From Linanthus parryae (Eukaryota; Streptophyta; Magnoliopsida; Ericales; Polemoniaceae): 64,000 nt of DNA. The notes under the pieces were generated by a model. The model was given only the letters and a program-made list of their open reading frames with translations, searched no databases and was not told the DNA's origin. The first letter of the stretch is position 1, and every line of letters begins with the position of its first letter. The stretch spans positions 611,501 to 675,500 of the forward strand of contig JALGPY010000035.1 of the NCBI GenBank assembly GCA_023055425.1. The letters run 5' to 3'. Of this stretch, positions 53,758 through 64,000 are shown piece by piece. Made by a program: the position numbers and the translations under genes.

Positions 53758-54928
53758 GGTACCACTCTGTCCATGCTCATTCTTCCCAATTTCCTTTTTT
53801 GGACGTCCCTGCTCTTTCTTCCCATTTCCTATTTGGATAACCTTAAACAACCTAAAAGTCTAAAACACCCCCAACTGAGAATTGGCCCACTTTTTTTATC
53901 CCATATTGTTAACCCAATCAACCCAAATTAGTGGGCCAATTATACTAATCAGCCCACCTAATCAATTAACTTAGCCCAACTCAATCTTTATCCTAACCAT
54001 TCATCTACCCTAACCTAACCGATCTACCACTCATCTGCCTTATCCTCTAACCAAAACACTCACACCACACACCACAAACAGTAGAGAGCGAGAGAGGCGC
54101 AGAGAAAGCCCCGAGATAAGCTCCTTCCTTTATCCGGTGCTTTGTCGAACGGCGTCGATGCTCAGTCGAACGACGACGATCTTGCGAATCAAGGTGGAGA
54201 GAGAGAGAGGCTGAAGCGTTGGAAGACCAACGACCATGGAAGCTCCTCCCTCTCTCTTTGTTTGATCATACTGTTCAGATCTGGTCCAAGGGTTGTCCGG
54301 CTGTGGCTTCGTTGGTGGCAGTGTCTTCGTTGGTGGTCCGATGGCGGTGCTGGTTTCGGCGATGGGGACAACCCTCTCCCTTTAGATCTCTTTTCGTTGG
54401 TGCTGGTGGTGCCGGTGGTGGTGTCTTCATTGGTGGTCCGATGGTGGAATCTCCTCCATCTCTCTTTCGATCTGTTTGCCTCTTCTTCTTTCTCAACTTC
54501 TTCTTTTTTCGCAGAAATCGCAGCGGAGATTCACAGATCCACTCTCTCTCTCTCTTTCGATCTTTTTTCTTCTCCATCTTCTTCTTCTTTTTCACCTCCT
54601 CCTCTGTTTTCTCATATAATGTTTGGATCTGTACAAAAAATTATACCAACGAGGTTTCAATTTTGTACTTAATGTAATAAAAAAATTGATTTTACATCTG
54701 ATATCGTTTGATCATGTTACTGTTTCTATGGGTGTTGATGGTGTTGGCTGGTGGTGGTGGTGTAACTCTTAGTGGTGGTGGTGGTGTTGGTCTTACTGTG
54801 AAGAGAGAGTGAAGGGTGGATGGGGTTTTTTCAAACTGTTTTAAGGGCATTTTGGTCAAAAATGATTCTTTCCTTATTCCTGGTGCCAAGCCGCCATGCA
54901 AAGAAAGACTGGGGACAGAGTGGTAGCT
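53758..54928. mobile_element. 1.17-kb element with 15-bp inverted ends, 5-bp direct repeat
   Basis: The ends read GGTACCACTCTGTCC and the complement of GCTACCACTCTGTCC (14 of 15 match), flanked on both sides by TTACA (53753-53757 and 54929-54933). The interior starts with TGGGCC/GGCCCA words, then a CT-rich leader-like part and a Ser/Phe-rich open frame (54142-54672) of no known family. It contains two diverged copies of a cttc-ttggtggtccgatgg segment. It could be a non-autonomous DNA transposon carrying a captured promoter region; the superfamily is uncertain. Confidence 0.5.
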
Positions 54929-54933
54929 TACAA

Positions 54934-55198
54934 AGCATTTGAATGTATGGTCCAATTTTCAAAGTAGTGTGTTACCAGTAAAGGTGCGTGAACTCAGAAA
55001 ATTGCATTTTTTTTTACTGTTGAACAACACATTTCTTTGATAATCTATAATTATTTATAATTATATAAGGGCACATTTGATGCAGGGATAAAGAAGGGGT
55101 ACAGTAATAATATTACCAGTAGGGAGTAATAACTGGTGTTTGGTGCAGGGATAACATCAAGGGGGATTCAATTCCCCTTTATTATCTATGCCTCTTAT
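54934..55198. other. no gene; TE-like words next to copia insertion
   Basis: gggcacatttgatgcaggg and gtgtttggtgcagggataac suggest the remains of a small MITE truncated by the copia insertion at 55199. No target duplication could be checked because the other end is outside the window. Confidence 0.35.
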
Positions 55199-56615
55199 TG
55201 TTGGGTTTTGAAGTAGGTAACGCATCAGAATAACAAAATTTAATTCCTACTTCAATGCTCACCACGAATTGTCAGGAGGAGACATCATAACATGATAAGA
55301 GACATAGTATTGTGTACATTTTGATTTGTGAGATCACACGAAGAATGATGTCCTCGTCTCTACGGTTGATCTACGTCTAGAGGTGAGATCTATATTCTTC
55401 CTTAAAACAAGTTCTAGCTTGAACCTGGAGGAAGAGGGAAGAAGATCAAAGCAACAAGGCAAGAGGAGGATTCGGCCTCCTCTTGGAGCCGACGGGAAGG
55501 GGGGGACGGGCTAGGGTTTCAGCCCTAGCTTGTCTTTCTCCCTCTTTTTCTCTCTGCCACTCACTTTGTTATGTCTAATAATATTAATGTGGGAAGGAAG
55601 CTAAAGCCTCTCTATATACTCCAACAACTCCTTGTTGTTTCCATAAAAGAGTTTCCTAATTCTAGATGAACTAGAATTATTCCCTTCCTTGCAAATTATT
55701 CCTACTAAGTTTGCAAGGTAGTGCACAATGATCCTTCTATTAATTAATCAATATTAATTAATCCCAAATCTAGCTCTACTCTGTATGACGTGTGACCCCA
55801 TATGTTTCTATATAGTTGGTAGTAACTCTTACTAACATGGAGCGGTGTCTAGCAACACATCCATGCCACCCAACCAATAGAAATAGTAAGTGATCCCGAC
55901 AAACCTCTTGTGCCCAATATGTTACATTTCACTGTCCCTTTGTCTCCATATCCGGATTGGACGAGACATACATTGTCACACTCGTATATCCAATCCATAG
56001 TTCCTCGATCTTGGGAATATGCTTATGCTTGCAGATAACATCAATATCTCCATATTGATTTATCTGAGTCAGGCCAGACATTCAATAAGCCTCATCCATC
56101 GAGTGGTAGTGGATATTTTCCCCCATTATGTGGGAGGGACAAATCCTATCTACATCACTACGATCTCTAAGCTTGCTTCCTATCACGCACGATAGTCATC
56201 TTTATGATTACCCAGTTACGGTGTAACGTTTGATAACATCAAAGCGCAATATTCCACAACTAGAGTATTTAGTGACTTCAAGTATAAGGATTGCAATTAT
56301 ATTAGCACTACGAAAAGCAATTGTGACTTGACATAATCTAATGTATCCTTTTCGTTGTGGGTCAATACAGTATGCCATTACTCCTAATGCATACCCATGT
56401 GTTAGACTTGATATCTCCATATCAATCTACCCACATACTAGTCTATATTTGATCGTCCTATTAATCAGTATAGTGGACTAGGGATATTTAAGATAAACAA
56501 CACATTTTATCTAAGGACTTCATTATATTAAATATCACAATATATAATAAATGAATATTCTAGCCAAAACAATGTTCATACTAAATCTACGATTGCCTCT
56601 AGGGCATCTATTCCA
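55199..56615 (-). repeat. copia 3' LTR (1417 bp)
   Basis: Plus strand TGTTGGGTTTT to CTATTCCA. Inside the element it is followed by cgcccacttg, the complement of the purine tract caagtgggcg typical before these LTRs. A ctagggttt telobox-like word lies near 55511. Confidence 0.9.
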
Positions 56616-56632
56616 AAAGTCGCCCACTTGCA

Positions 56633-57052
56633 CTAGAGCCAATCTGGCGCATCTCGTATGCCTATAGATCTGGCGTGCCCTTCATGCTTTCGCTGCGCAA
56701 GAGGTTTCGTGAGCGGATCTGAAACATTGTCATCCGTTGGAATCTTGCACATCTTCAGATCTCCTCGATTGATCATATCACAAATAAGATGGAATCTCCT
56801 AAGTACATGCTTTGATTTCTGGTGTGATCTTGGTTCCTTGGCCTGTGCGATTGCCCCAGAGTTGTCACAGTACAACTCTATGGGATCCACAATTCTAGGG
56901 ACCACACCGAGCTCAGTGATAAACTTCTTTATCCAAACTGCCTCTTTTGCTGCTTCCACAGCAGCAATGTACTCAGCTTCTTTTGTAGAATCAGCAATTG
57001 TCCCTTGCTTGGAACTCTTCCAGCTCACAGCTCCTCCATTCAGGCAAAACAC
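56633..57052 (-). pseudogene. copia RNase H
   Basis: AVSWKSSKQGTIADSTKEAEYIA, LYCDNSGAIAQAKEPRSHQKSKH, RFHLICDMI and DPLTKPLAQRKHE, ending IRDAPDWL. This is a full copia RNase H with the C-terminal tail. It is cut off from RT by inserted copies of a short repeat at 57047-57115. Confidence 0.92.
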
Positions 57053-57195
57053 TTAGCTCTTCCTTACCTCCAAATATCCCTTTACACTTAGCTCTTCCTT
57101 ACCTCCAAATATCGTATCAGCTCACATCTTTGTCGGTTTGGAAGCTCGCATCAGTATGACCCTTTACACTTAGCTCTTCCTTACCTCCAAATATC
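57045..57195. repeat. three copies of a ~29-bp coding segment in the RT/RNase H joint
   Basis: acacttagctcttccttacc followed by tccaaatat occurs near 57047, 57083 and 57167. The rightmost copy is the original in frame (FGGKEELSVKG). The other two replace the normal sequence ahead of FCLNGGAVSW and bring in stops. Confidence 0.85.
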
Positions 57196-58058
57196 AAGAA
57201 CACATCCTTAGTTCTTCTCAAGTACTTTAGGATGTTCTTGACAGCAATCCAGTGACTCTCACCCGGATTGGACGGGTATCTGCTCACCATATTCAACGCG
57301 TATGATACGTCTGGTCTAGTACATAACATGGAGTACATGATGGATCCTATGGCCGAATCATAGGGTATCCTACTCATGCGGTCCTTCTCAATCTCATTGG
57401 AGAGACAGTCATTCTTTGAAAGAGTGACTCCATGCGACATGGGCAAGAATCCCGTCTTGGAATCTTGCATGTTGAACATCTTCAACACCTTGTCTATATA
57501 TGTACTTTGACTTAGGCCGAGCAACCTTCTAGATCTATCCCTATAGATCTTTATACCAAGTATATAGGCTGCGTCTCCTAAGTCCTTCATTGCAAAGCTC
57601 TTTCCTAGCCAATCTTTAACAGATTGCAGAGTTGGAATATCATTGCCAATGATTAGTATTTCATCCACATATAAGACCAGAAATACTACAGAGCTCCCAC
57701 TAACCTTCTTGTAAGCACAAGGCTCATATTCGTTCTTGATGAAGCCAAACTCTTTGACTGCGTCATCAAAACGTCAATTCCAACTCCTAGAAGCTTGCTT
57801 TAATCCATAAATGGATCTTTGCAGTTTACAGACTTTATTGGCATTCTCTGGATTCTCAAAACCCTCCAGTTGTGTCATGTACACATCCTCAAGGAGGTTC
57901 CCATAAAGGAACGCTGTTTTGACATCCATTTGCCAAATCTCATAGTCGTAGTATGCTGCAATAGCAAGTAGGATTCGAATGGATTTAGTCATGGCGACTG
58001 GGGACAAGGTCTCATCATAGTCAGTACCATGAATCTGTCTATACCCTTTGGCTACCAA
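57117..58058 (-). pseudogene. copia reverse transcriptase
   Basis: VAKGYRQIHGTDYDETLSPVA, the DVKTAFLYGNL motif and LQRSIYGLKQASRSWN. A frame break follows at about 57774, then VDEILIIGNDIPTLQ, FAMKDLGDAAYILGIKI and IGSIMYSMLCTRPDVSYAL. The catalytic Y-V-D-D is Y-V-D-E here, which should abolish activity. It is preceded by an in-frame TGA in place of the arginine of RLVAKG. Confidence 0.92.
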
Positions 58059-58412
58059 TCACCCCTTATAGGTAACTACCTTGCCATCCATGTCGGTCTT
58101 CTTCTTGAAGACCCACTTGCACCCTATGGGTCGAGCCCCTTCGGGTGGTTCCACCAAAGTCCATACTTTGTTGGTGTACATGGAATCCATTTCGGATCTC
58201 ATGGCTTCTAGCCACTTCTTAGAGTCTGGGCCTTTCATGGACTCTCCGTAGGTCGCAGGATCATCATCTATGAGTGGTACGTCATTGGGCTCAGTCACGA
58301 GAAATCCATACCTCTCTGGCTCATGACGCACTCTTCCTGATCTACGGAGTTCCTGTGTTACCTGAACGGGTTCTTCCACAACTATTTGTGGTTCCTGTTC
58401 ATGTTCCATCAT
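58059..58412 (-). pseudogene. copia linker between integrase and RT
   Basis: LRRSGRVRHEPERYGFL (the usual RRSxRxRxPxRY motif) and WLEAMRSEMDSMYTNKVWTLVEPPEG, then GCKWVFKKKTDMDGKVVTYKG. It ends at the TGA noted for RT. Confidence 0.88.
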
Positions 58413-58473
58413 CGGTTCAGTGATTTGTGGTTCTTGAATTTCTTCAAGTTCTACAGCCCTCCCACTTGCTTCT

Positions 58474-59157
58474 TTAGAGACAAACCTCTCTTTCTAGAAA
58501 CACGCCGGTTCGAGCAACAAACATTTTGTTCTCAATGGGATTATAGAAATAATATCCTTTAGTTTCCTTAGGATATCCCACTAATTTACACTTATCCGCT
58601 TTGGGCCCGAGCTTGTCTGTTTGTAAACGTTTTACATAAACATCGCAGCCCCAAATCCTCATGACTGACTTGGACGGAACGCGGTTAATGGTAAAAGCTG
58701 CCGTCATTATAGCATATCCCCAAAAGGATATCAGAAGATCTGTTTGAGACATCATAGATCGCACCATATCTAATAGAGTGCGATTCCTCCTCTCGGACAC
58801 GCCATTCCATTGTGGCGTTACGGGTGGAGTGAGATGGGATACTATCCCACACTCTCTAAGATACTCATCAAACTCTTGGCTTAAGTATTCTCATCCACGA
58901 TCCGATCGTAGAGCCTTAATACTTTTTCCAACTTGCTTCTCTACATCATTCTTGAATTCTTTGAACAATTCACAGGATTCGGATTTGGCCTTCATAAGGT
59001 ATACAAATCCATATCTACTGAAATCATCAGTAAATGTGATGAAGTAGGTGTAACCACCTCTGGCAGTCGTGGGGAATGGTCCACATACATCGGTATGTAT
59101 GAGTGCCAATAACTCACTAGTCCTCTCACCTTTCTTATTGAAAGGGGAATTTATCAT
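58474..59157 (-). pseudogene. copia integrase
   Basis: Catalytic core with LLALIHTDVCGPFPTTARGGYTYFITFTDD split for display here as LIHTDVCGPF and YFITFTDD, then ALRSDRG at the end of the first open part. After a break near 58890, SERRNRTLLDMVRSMMSQTDL and FWGYAIMTAAFTINRVPSKS follow. First and second catalytic Asp are present. A TGA lies at 58891, just after the second. Confidence 0.9.
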
Positions 59158-59214
59158 TTTTCCTAATAAACAAGATTCACATGTCTCATATGATTCCAGT
59201 CTAGAAGTCCATCC

Positions 59215-59705
59215 TTATGGACGTTTCTCATTTATATGGCCTAAACGACAGTGCCATAGATATGTAGGATTTAAATCATTAGTTTTAATCCTTTCAGTAT
59301 TTATGTTATAGATTGGACTATTTAGATCAAGGATATACAATCCATTAGACAAATGCGCACTACAATAGTGCATACTATCAAAATAAATGCAGCAACACTT
59401 GTCCTTTATTGAAATAGAAAAACCCTTCTCATCCAAACAAGAAATGGAAATAATGTTTCTGCTCATAGCAGGCACATAATAGCAATTGTCTAATTCTAAA
59501 ATAAGTCCAGAAGGCAAAGATAGCTCATAAACGCCTACATCTAATGCAGCAACTCTTGCTCCATTCCCGACGCGCAGGTCTATCTCCCCTTTACTCAATC
59601 TTCTACTTCTTATCCTGCACATTACGACAAATGTGAGAACAACATCCGGTATCCAATACCCAAGATGAAGAAATAGAAAGATTGACGTCTATAACATAAA
59701 TACCT
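59215..59705 (-). pseudogene. copia protease and pre-integrase zinc domain
   Basis: Protease with SSWVLDTGCCSHIC (canonical DTG-SH). After a frameshift near 59610 come LPSGLILELDNCYYVPAMSRNIISI, and then YLWHCRLGHINEKR, the pre-integrase motif of copia Pol. Confidence 0.9.
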
Positions 59706-60540
59706 GGTGGTGGTGGAATCACTACTCCAAGCTTCTTATCCTCCATATATTTTGGGCAATTCCTCCTCCAGTGACCCGGCTGGCTGCAGTAGTGACACTC
59801 ACCCTTAGCCGCGCCTCCACTAGGATTTAGGGCTTCCTTGGATTTCGCAACTTTCTTGTGCTTTCCTTGTGAAGTAGAGGCAACTGACTTGCCCTTCTTC
59901 TTATGAACCATCATTATGGCCTTGCCCTTGCCTTTGTTGACGCTCTGTTCTGCTGTCTTTAGCATGTTCAATAAGTCAGGCAGAGTCTTGCTGATCTCGT
60001 TCATATTATAGTTCATGATGAACTGATTATAACTGTCAGGCAACGATTTCTAGACAAGATCAGTAGCCAAATCTTGGCCCAATGGGAACCCCAGTCTCTC
60101 AAGGTTCTCTATGTACCCGATCATTCGGAGCACATGAGGCCCTACTGGATTCCCCTCTGCAAGACTTCTCTTGAATAATGCTTTAGACACCTCATAGCGC
60201 TCATGTCTAGCCTGTTCCTGAAAAAATTGTTTCAAGTGTATGATCATATCATAGGCTTCCATATTCTCATGTTGCTTCTGAAGCTCATGAGTCATGATAC
60301 AAAGCATGAGGCAAGTCACGTCATTAGAATCATCAATATGTTTCTGACGTGCCCTCACTTCCGCTAGAAGAGACTCGTCTTGTGGTGGTGCTGAAATTTG
60401 AGTGTCCAAGACGTAAACTTCTTTTCTTGCCTAAGGACAATCCTTAAGTTTCTGTACCAGTCAAGGAAATTTGTTCCAGACAGTTTATCCTTCTCAAGGA
60501 CAGATTGTAGGGATGAAGTCGATGCGTTGTTGTTTGCCAT
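59706..60540 (-). pseudogene. copia Gag
   Basis: ATG at 60540 (MANNNASTSSLQSVLE), KLSGTNFLDWYRNLRIVLRQ. A frameshift occurs near 60410, and then come QHENMEAYDMIIHLKQFFQEQARHE and VGPHVLRMIGYIENLERLG. A TAG lies near 60048, and then come LPDLLNMLKTAEQS and the zinc knuckle CHYCSQPGHWRRNC. It is a typical Tork/Angela-type Gag. Confidence 0.9.
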
Positions 60541-62167
60541 TTGGATTTCTACAAAACGAGAAATGTGCAATTTTAGTATTTTGAACAATTTAACTATATT
60601 TAATAATGGCTAGATTATCAAATATAGCTCTCACTATTTTTCTCGGATTAATAGCCCTCACCATTAATGCGGAAAATATCATTATATTTTCTAGTAGGTC
60701 CAAGATCCCTTTTCACTTCTTCTTGAGCTTGCTTTGGCAAGTCACCCAAGAATAGGTTATTTAGGTAGGAACCATTCCAATTGCATCACATGCAACTTTT
60801 GGTCCAATTAGGTGAATAACTCTTTTATTCTTTATCACATGGATAACTCCTAATTGTCATGCCTCTAGGCTCATCAAATTCATTGATTCTTGCCTAGTTG
60901 TGTCCAACCTCTCGCTTCAACATACACACATTACTAGCTTGTGTCGTCCGCAACATACCATGGTAAATTAAAATCGCCTTGCTTAGGCAAGCCCGAATTT
61001 TAATAAATCCTGATCATGAAGGGTGTTTTGGCAAGAGAAGGCAAAACGCAATATTTAATTGAGGGATTTTTCTTTTTTTAATTTTTTTTGTTGATCTTAT
61101 CAACATGGTCTACTTATTTGGATTGGGCTATCCAAAATAAAAGACCAACCTTGTTTATTATTATCTTGTTATTGTTTTCGCTAATATCGCCATACACACA
61201 AAATTAAATAACAAGGCGTGAATAATAAACATCCACAAATCATAAAAAAAAATTTGGCATGGATATGGCCCCTAGACTAATGATATTATCAAGCCAATAA
61301 TAATATCCAATTTCCCTAAAGTGCCGAGCTCATCTCCATGTGCTTCACCATAGCTGCGCGCCCGGCGATGTCTTCTTTGTCTCTTGGCTCCTTTCGTTCT
61401 CCGGTCTTCTTCTCCATGCTCTTGGCTATCATCTAAATATTTCTAATTCTAGCCTAACATCTAAAATAAATAAATAACAAAAGCCTCACATGTCGAGGAG
61501 AAAAAGACGACTCGCAGGCCGTAAAACTTAATTAATTATTACGTTAATTTGATCAGCTCGCAGGCCGTAAACCAAACCACAAAGCAATAAACATCCACAA
61601 TCCTAGGCCATATCCATCCACCATGCAACAAAGCACATAATACAGTTAAAACCAATTTTTAACGCGCTTGTTTAATTTTAATGAAATTGTGTAATTAGGG
61701 TTACAACGATCCAAGGGGTTCAAAAAAGGGGCCCGAACCCCTAGGACCGCCGCCGCCACAAGGCCCGGCCCAAGGTCGGCCGCCCCATTGGCCCGCGGCC
61801 TTTGCTTTGCGCGCAAGGGAGGGGGCGGACGGCTAGGGTTTCGGCCCTAGTCTTCCTTCCCTCTTCCTTGTTGCCCAAGCAAGGTTGTTTCCTTATGGAT
61901 TTAATTCCATAAATTTGTTTCCATAATTGAAAACCCATTTTCAATCATGTGCCCATGAACTCTAATTTTTTAAGAACCCAATTGTACACATCTTATGTGA
62001 TAAAACTCACCAATTCTAACATCCAATGTTAAATTGGATCTTGTTTTATTGAATCAAATTAAATTTTGCATCTACTATGCCAATTATTTCATTTTTCGTG
62101 TAATAAACAATAAAACGGTGTGTAAACTGAAATCGTAACACATACATCATGTTATCCTCTACGACCT
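60541..62167 (-). other. copia untranslated leader, 1.6 kb, no gene seen
   Basis: Unusually long gap between primer site and Gag. Near 61740-61860 it contains GC-rich sequence and a gctagggtttcggccctag word that also occurs in the LTRs, suggesting partial duplication of LTR sequence or an old insertion. No credible protein. Confidence 0.55.
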
Positions 62168-62169
62168 GT

Positions 62170-62182
62170 GGCTCTCATACTA
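62170..62182 (-). other. degenerate primer binding site, tRNA-iMet
   Basis: ggctctcatacta on the plus strand differs from the expected ggctctgatacca at two positions. It lies one base from the LTR start at 62184. Confidence 0.65.
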
Positions 62183-62183
62183 C

Positions 62184-62826
62184 TGTTGGGTTTTGAAGTA
62201 GGTAACGCAGCGGAATAACAAAATTTAATTTCTACTTCAATGCCCACCACGGATCGTCAGGAGGAGACATCATAACATGATAAGAGACATAGTATTGTGT
62301 ACCTTTTGATTTGTGAGATCACACGAAGAATGATGTCCTCGTCTCTATGGTTGATCCACGTCTAGAGGTGAGATCTAGATTCTTCCTTCAAACAAGTGCT
62401 AGCTTGAACCCGTAGGAAGAGGGAAGAAGATCAAAGCAACAAGGAACAAGAGGAGGATTGGCCTCCTCTTTGAGCCGACGGGAAGGGGCGGACGGGCTAG
62501 GGTTTCGGCCCTAGCTTTGTATTGCTCTCTCTTTTGCTCTCTCACACTCTTTTTGCTATGTCTAATAACATTAGTATGGGAAGGAAGCTAAAGCCTCTTT
62601 ATATACTCCAACAACTCCTTGTTGTTTCCATAAAAGAGTTTCCTAATTCTAGATGAACTAGAATTATTCCCTTCCTTGCAAATTAGTCCTACTAAGTTTG
62701 CAAGGTGTTGCACAATGATCCTTCTATTAATTAATCCCAAATCTAGATCTACTCTATTTTATGTGTGACCCCATAGGTTTCTATATAGTTGGTAGTAACT
62801 CTTACTAACATGGAGCGGTGTCTAGC
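62184..62826 (-). repeat. copia 5' LTR, inner part
   Basis: Matches 55199-55849 and stops at ggagcggtgtctagc, where the next LTR begins. Confidence 0.88.
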
Positions 62827-64000
62827 TGTTGGGTTTTGACGTAGGTAACGCAGCGGAATAACAAAATTAATCTTACTCAAAGCCCACCAAGGATCACAGG
62901 AAGAGACATCATAACATGATTAAGGTCATAGAAGATGTGTACCTTTTGATTTGTGAGATCACACGAAGAATGATGTCCTCGTCTCTACGGTTGATCCACG
63001 TCTAGAGGTGAGATCTAGATTCTTCCTTCTCCACAAGTGCTAGCTTGAACCCGGAGGAAGAGGGAAGAAGATCAAAGCAACAATGCAACAAAGCACAAAG
63101 GAGGGGGCGGCCTCCTTTTGCCGTCGGGTAGAGGGGGCGGACGGGGGCTAGGGTTTCGGCCCTAGCTCTTTGTCTTGCTCTCTCTTTTGCTCTCTCCCAC
63201 TCTTTGTGTTATGTCTAATAATAACTCATGTCGTGGGAAGGAAGCTAGAGCCTCCTTTATATACTCCAACAACTCCTTGTTGTTTCCATAAAAGAGTTTC
63301 CTAATTCTAGATGAACTAGAATTATTCCCTTCCTTGCAAATTAGTCCTACTAAGTTTGCAAGGTGTTGCACAATGATCCTTCTATTAATTAATCCATATT
63401 AATTAATCCCAAATCTAGCTCTACTCTATTTGACGTGTGACCCCATAGGTTTCTATATAGTTGGTAGTAACTATTACTAACATGGAGCGGTGTCTAGCAA
63501 CACATCCATGCCACCCAACCAATAGAAATAGTCAGTGATCCCGACAAACCTTTGTGCCCAATATATCATATTGCATTATCCCTTTGTCTCCATATCCGGA
63601 TTGGATACGAGACATAAATAGTCACACTCGTATATCCAATCCATAGTTCCTCGATCCTGGGAATATGCTTATGCTTGCAGATAACATTAATATCTCTATA
63701 TTAATTTATCTGAGTCTGGCCAGACATTCAATAAGCCTCATCCCTCGAGTGGCCGTGGATATTTACCCCCATTATGTGGGAGGGACAAATCCTATCTACA
63801 TCACTACGATCTCTAAGCTTGCTTCCTATCACGCCCGATAGCCACCTTTATGATTACCCAGTTACGGTGTAACGTTCGATAACATCAAAGCGCAATATTT
63901 CACAACTAGAGTATCTAGTGACTTCAAGTCCAAGGATCGCAATAATATTAGCACTACGAAAAGCGATTGTGACTTCACATAATCTAATGTATCCTTTTCG
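62827..64000 (-). repeat. second LTR of the same copia family, cut by the window edge
   Basis: Begins TGTTGGGTTTTGACG and follows the 55199-56345 LTR to the end of the window, including the ggtgtctagcaacac region where its neighbour is interrupted. Because no internal region lies to its left, it is a 3' LTR or a solo LTR inserted in the older LTR in the same orientation. Confidence 0.85.

Larger units (their letters stand above)
55199..62826 (-). mobile_element. decayed Ty1/copia element (Tork/Angela-like), 5' LTR interrupted
   Basis: 3' LTR at 55199-56615, then on the minus strand RNase H, RT, integrase, protease and Gag in reverse coordinate order (copia order gag-PR-INT-RT-RH), a 1.6-kb leader, a mutated iMet primer site, and the 5' LTR from 62184. 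Reading frames are broken in at least seven places, and the RT catalytic motif is changed. The outer end of the 5' LTR lies beyond another LTR that starts at 62827. Confidence 0.9.

Noticed and set aside
54142..54672. 176-codon frame inside the inverted-repeat element
   Set aside because: Low-complexity Ser/Phe/Leu composition and no conserved motif; described with the element instead.
54934..55198. Possible target duplication of the 55199 copia element
   Set aside because: The outer end of its 5' LTR is beyond the window, so the flanks cannot be compared.

Overview
The window is nuclear DNA of a flowering plant, probably a eudicot. There is no operon structure, coding capacity is dominated by plant LTR-retrotransposon polyproteins (Ty1/copia and Ty3/gypsy lineages Athila and Tekay-like chromovirus), there are MITEs typical of angiosperms, and the two non-transposon coding fragments are plant families (PDI-like 5-2 exon 1 and an F-box/DUF295 protein). 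The species cannot be named from the sequence. I saw no tRNA, rRNA, CRISPR array or viral genome.

Layout. 1-730: end of a minus-strand copia element (gag start, primer binding site, LTR with a palindrome array). 731-5485: the gene-like island. It holds an orphan first exon of a PDIL5-2-like gene (2511-2726), a Tourist-type MITE (3265-4325) with a hAT-type MITE nested in it (3457-4114, perfect 8-bp target duplication), and a frameshifted F-box/DUF295 gene (4330-5485). 6855-14168: a plus-strand gag-only copia-type element whose 5' LTR is split by a tandem array (four LTRs, three internal regions) of a small non-autonomous element (6978-11556).

15152-52318 is a three-level nest, each level proven by a perfect 5-bp target duplication and all three elements on the minus strand. 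The outer element E1 (Athila-type, duplication TTACT) lacks RT and integrase. It is split by E2 (22557-49063, Tekay-like chromovirus, duplication CCCTA), which is decayed by stops and frameshifts. The 5' LTR of E2 is split in turn by E3 (32724-47537, Athila, duplication AAATG). E3 has an intact 1857-residue gag-pol and an intact second ORF. LTR divergence counted by eye falls from about 5 percent (E1) to 1 percent (E2) to 0.5 percent (E3), matching the nesting order.

52319-55198 holds flanking DNA with a copia LTR scrap, mirrored GA/CT tracts and a 1.17-kb inverted-repeat element. 55199-62826 is a decayed minus-strand copia (Tork/Angela-like) element. Its 5' LTR is interrupted by another LTR of the same family (62827 to the window end).

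The most unusual signal is a set of short perfect palindromes. In E3, 16-bp GTAATCGTACGATTAC units occur about 11 times in the gag-pol/ORF2 spacer and 6 times in each LTR, including one copy changed symmetrically in both arms. E1 has a different palindrome in the same spacer. The unrelated copia LTR at the left edge carries GTCTTCGTACGAAGAC repeats upstream of its TATA box. The Athila elements also share conserved non-coding blocks in the long region between ORF2 and the 3' LTR.
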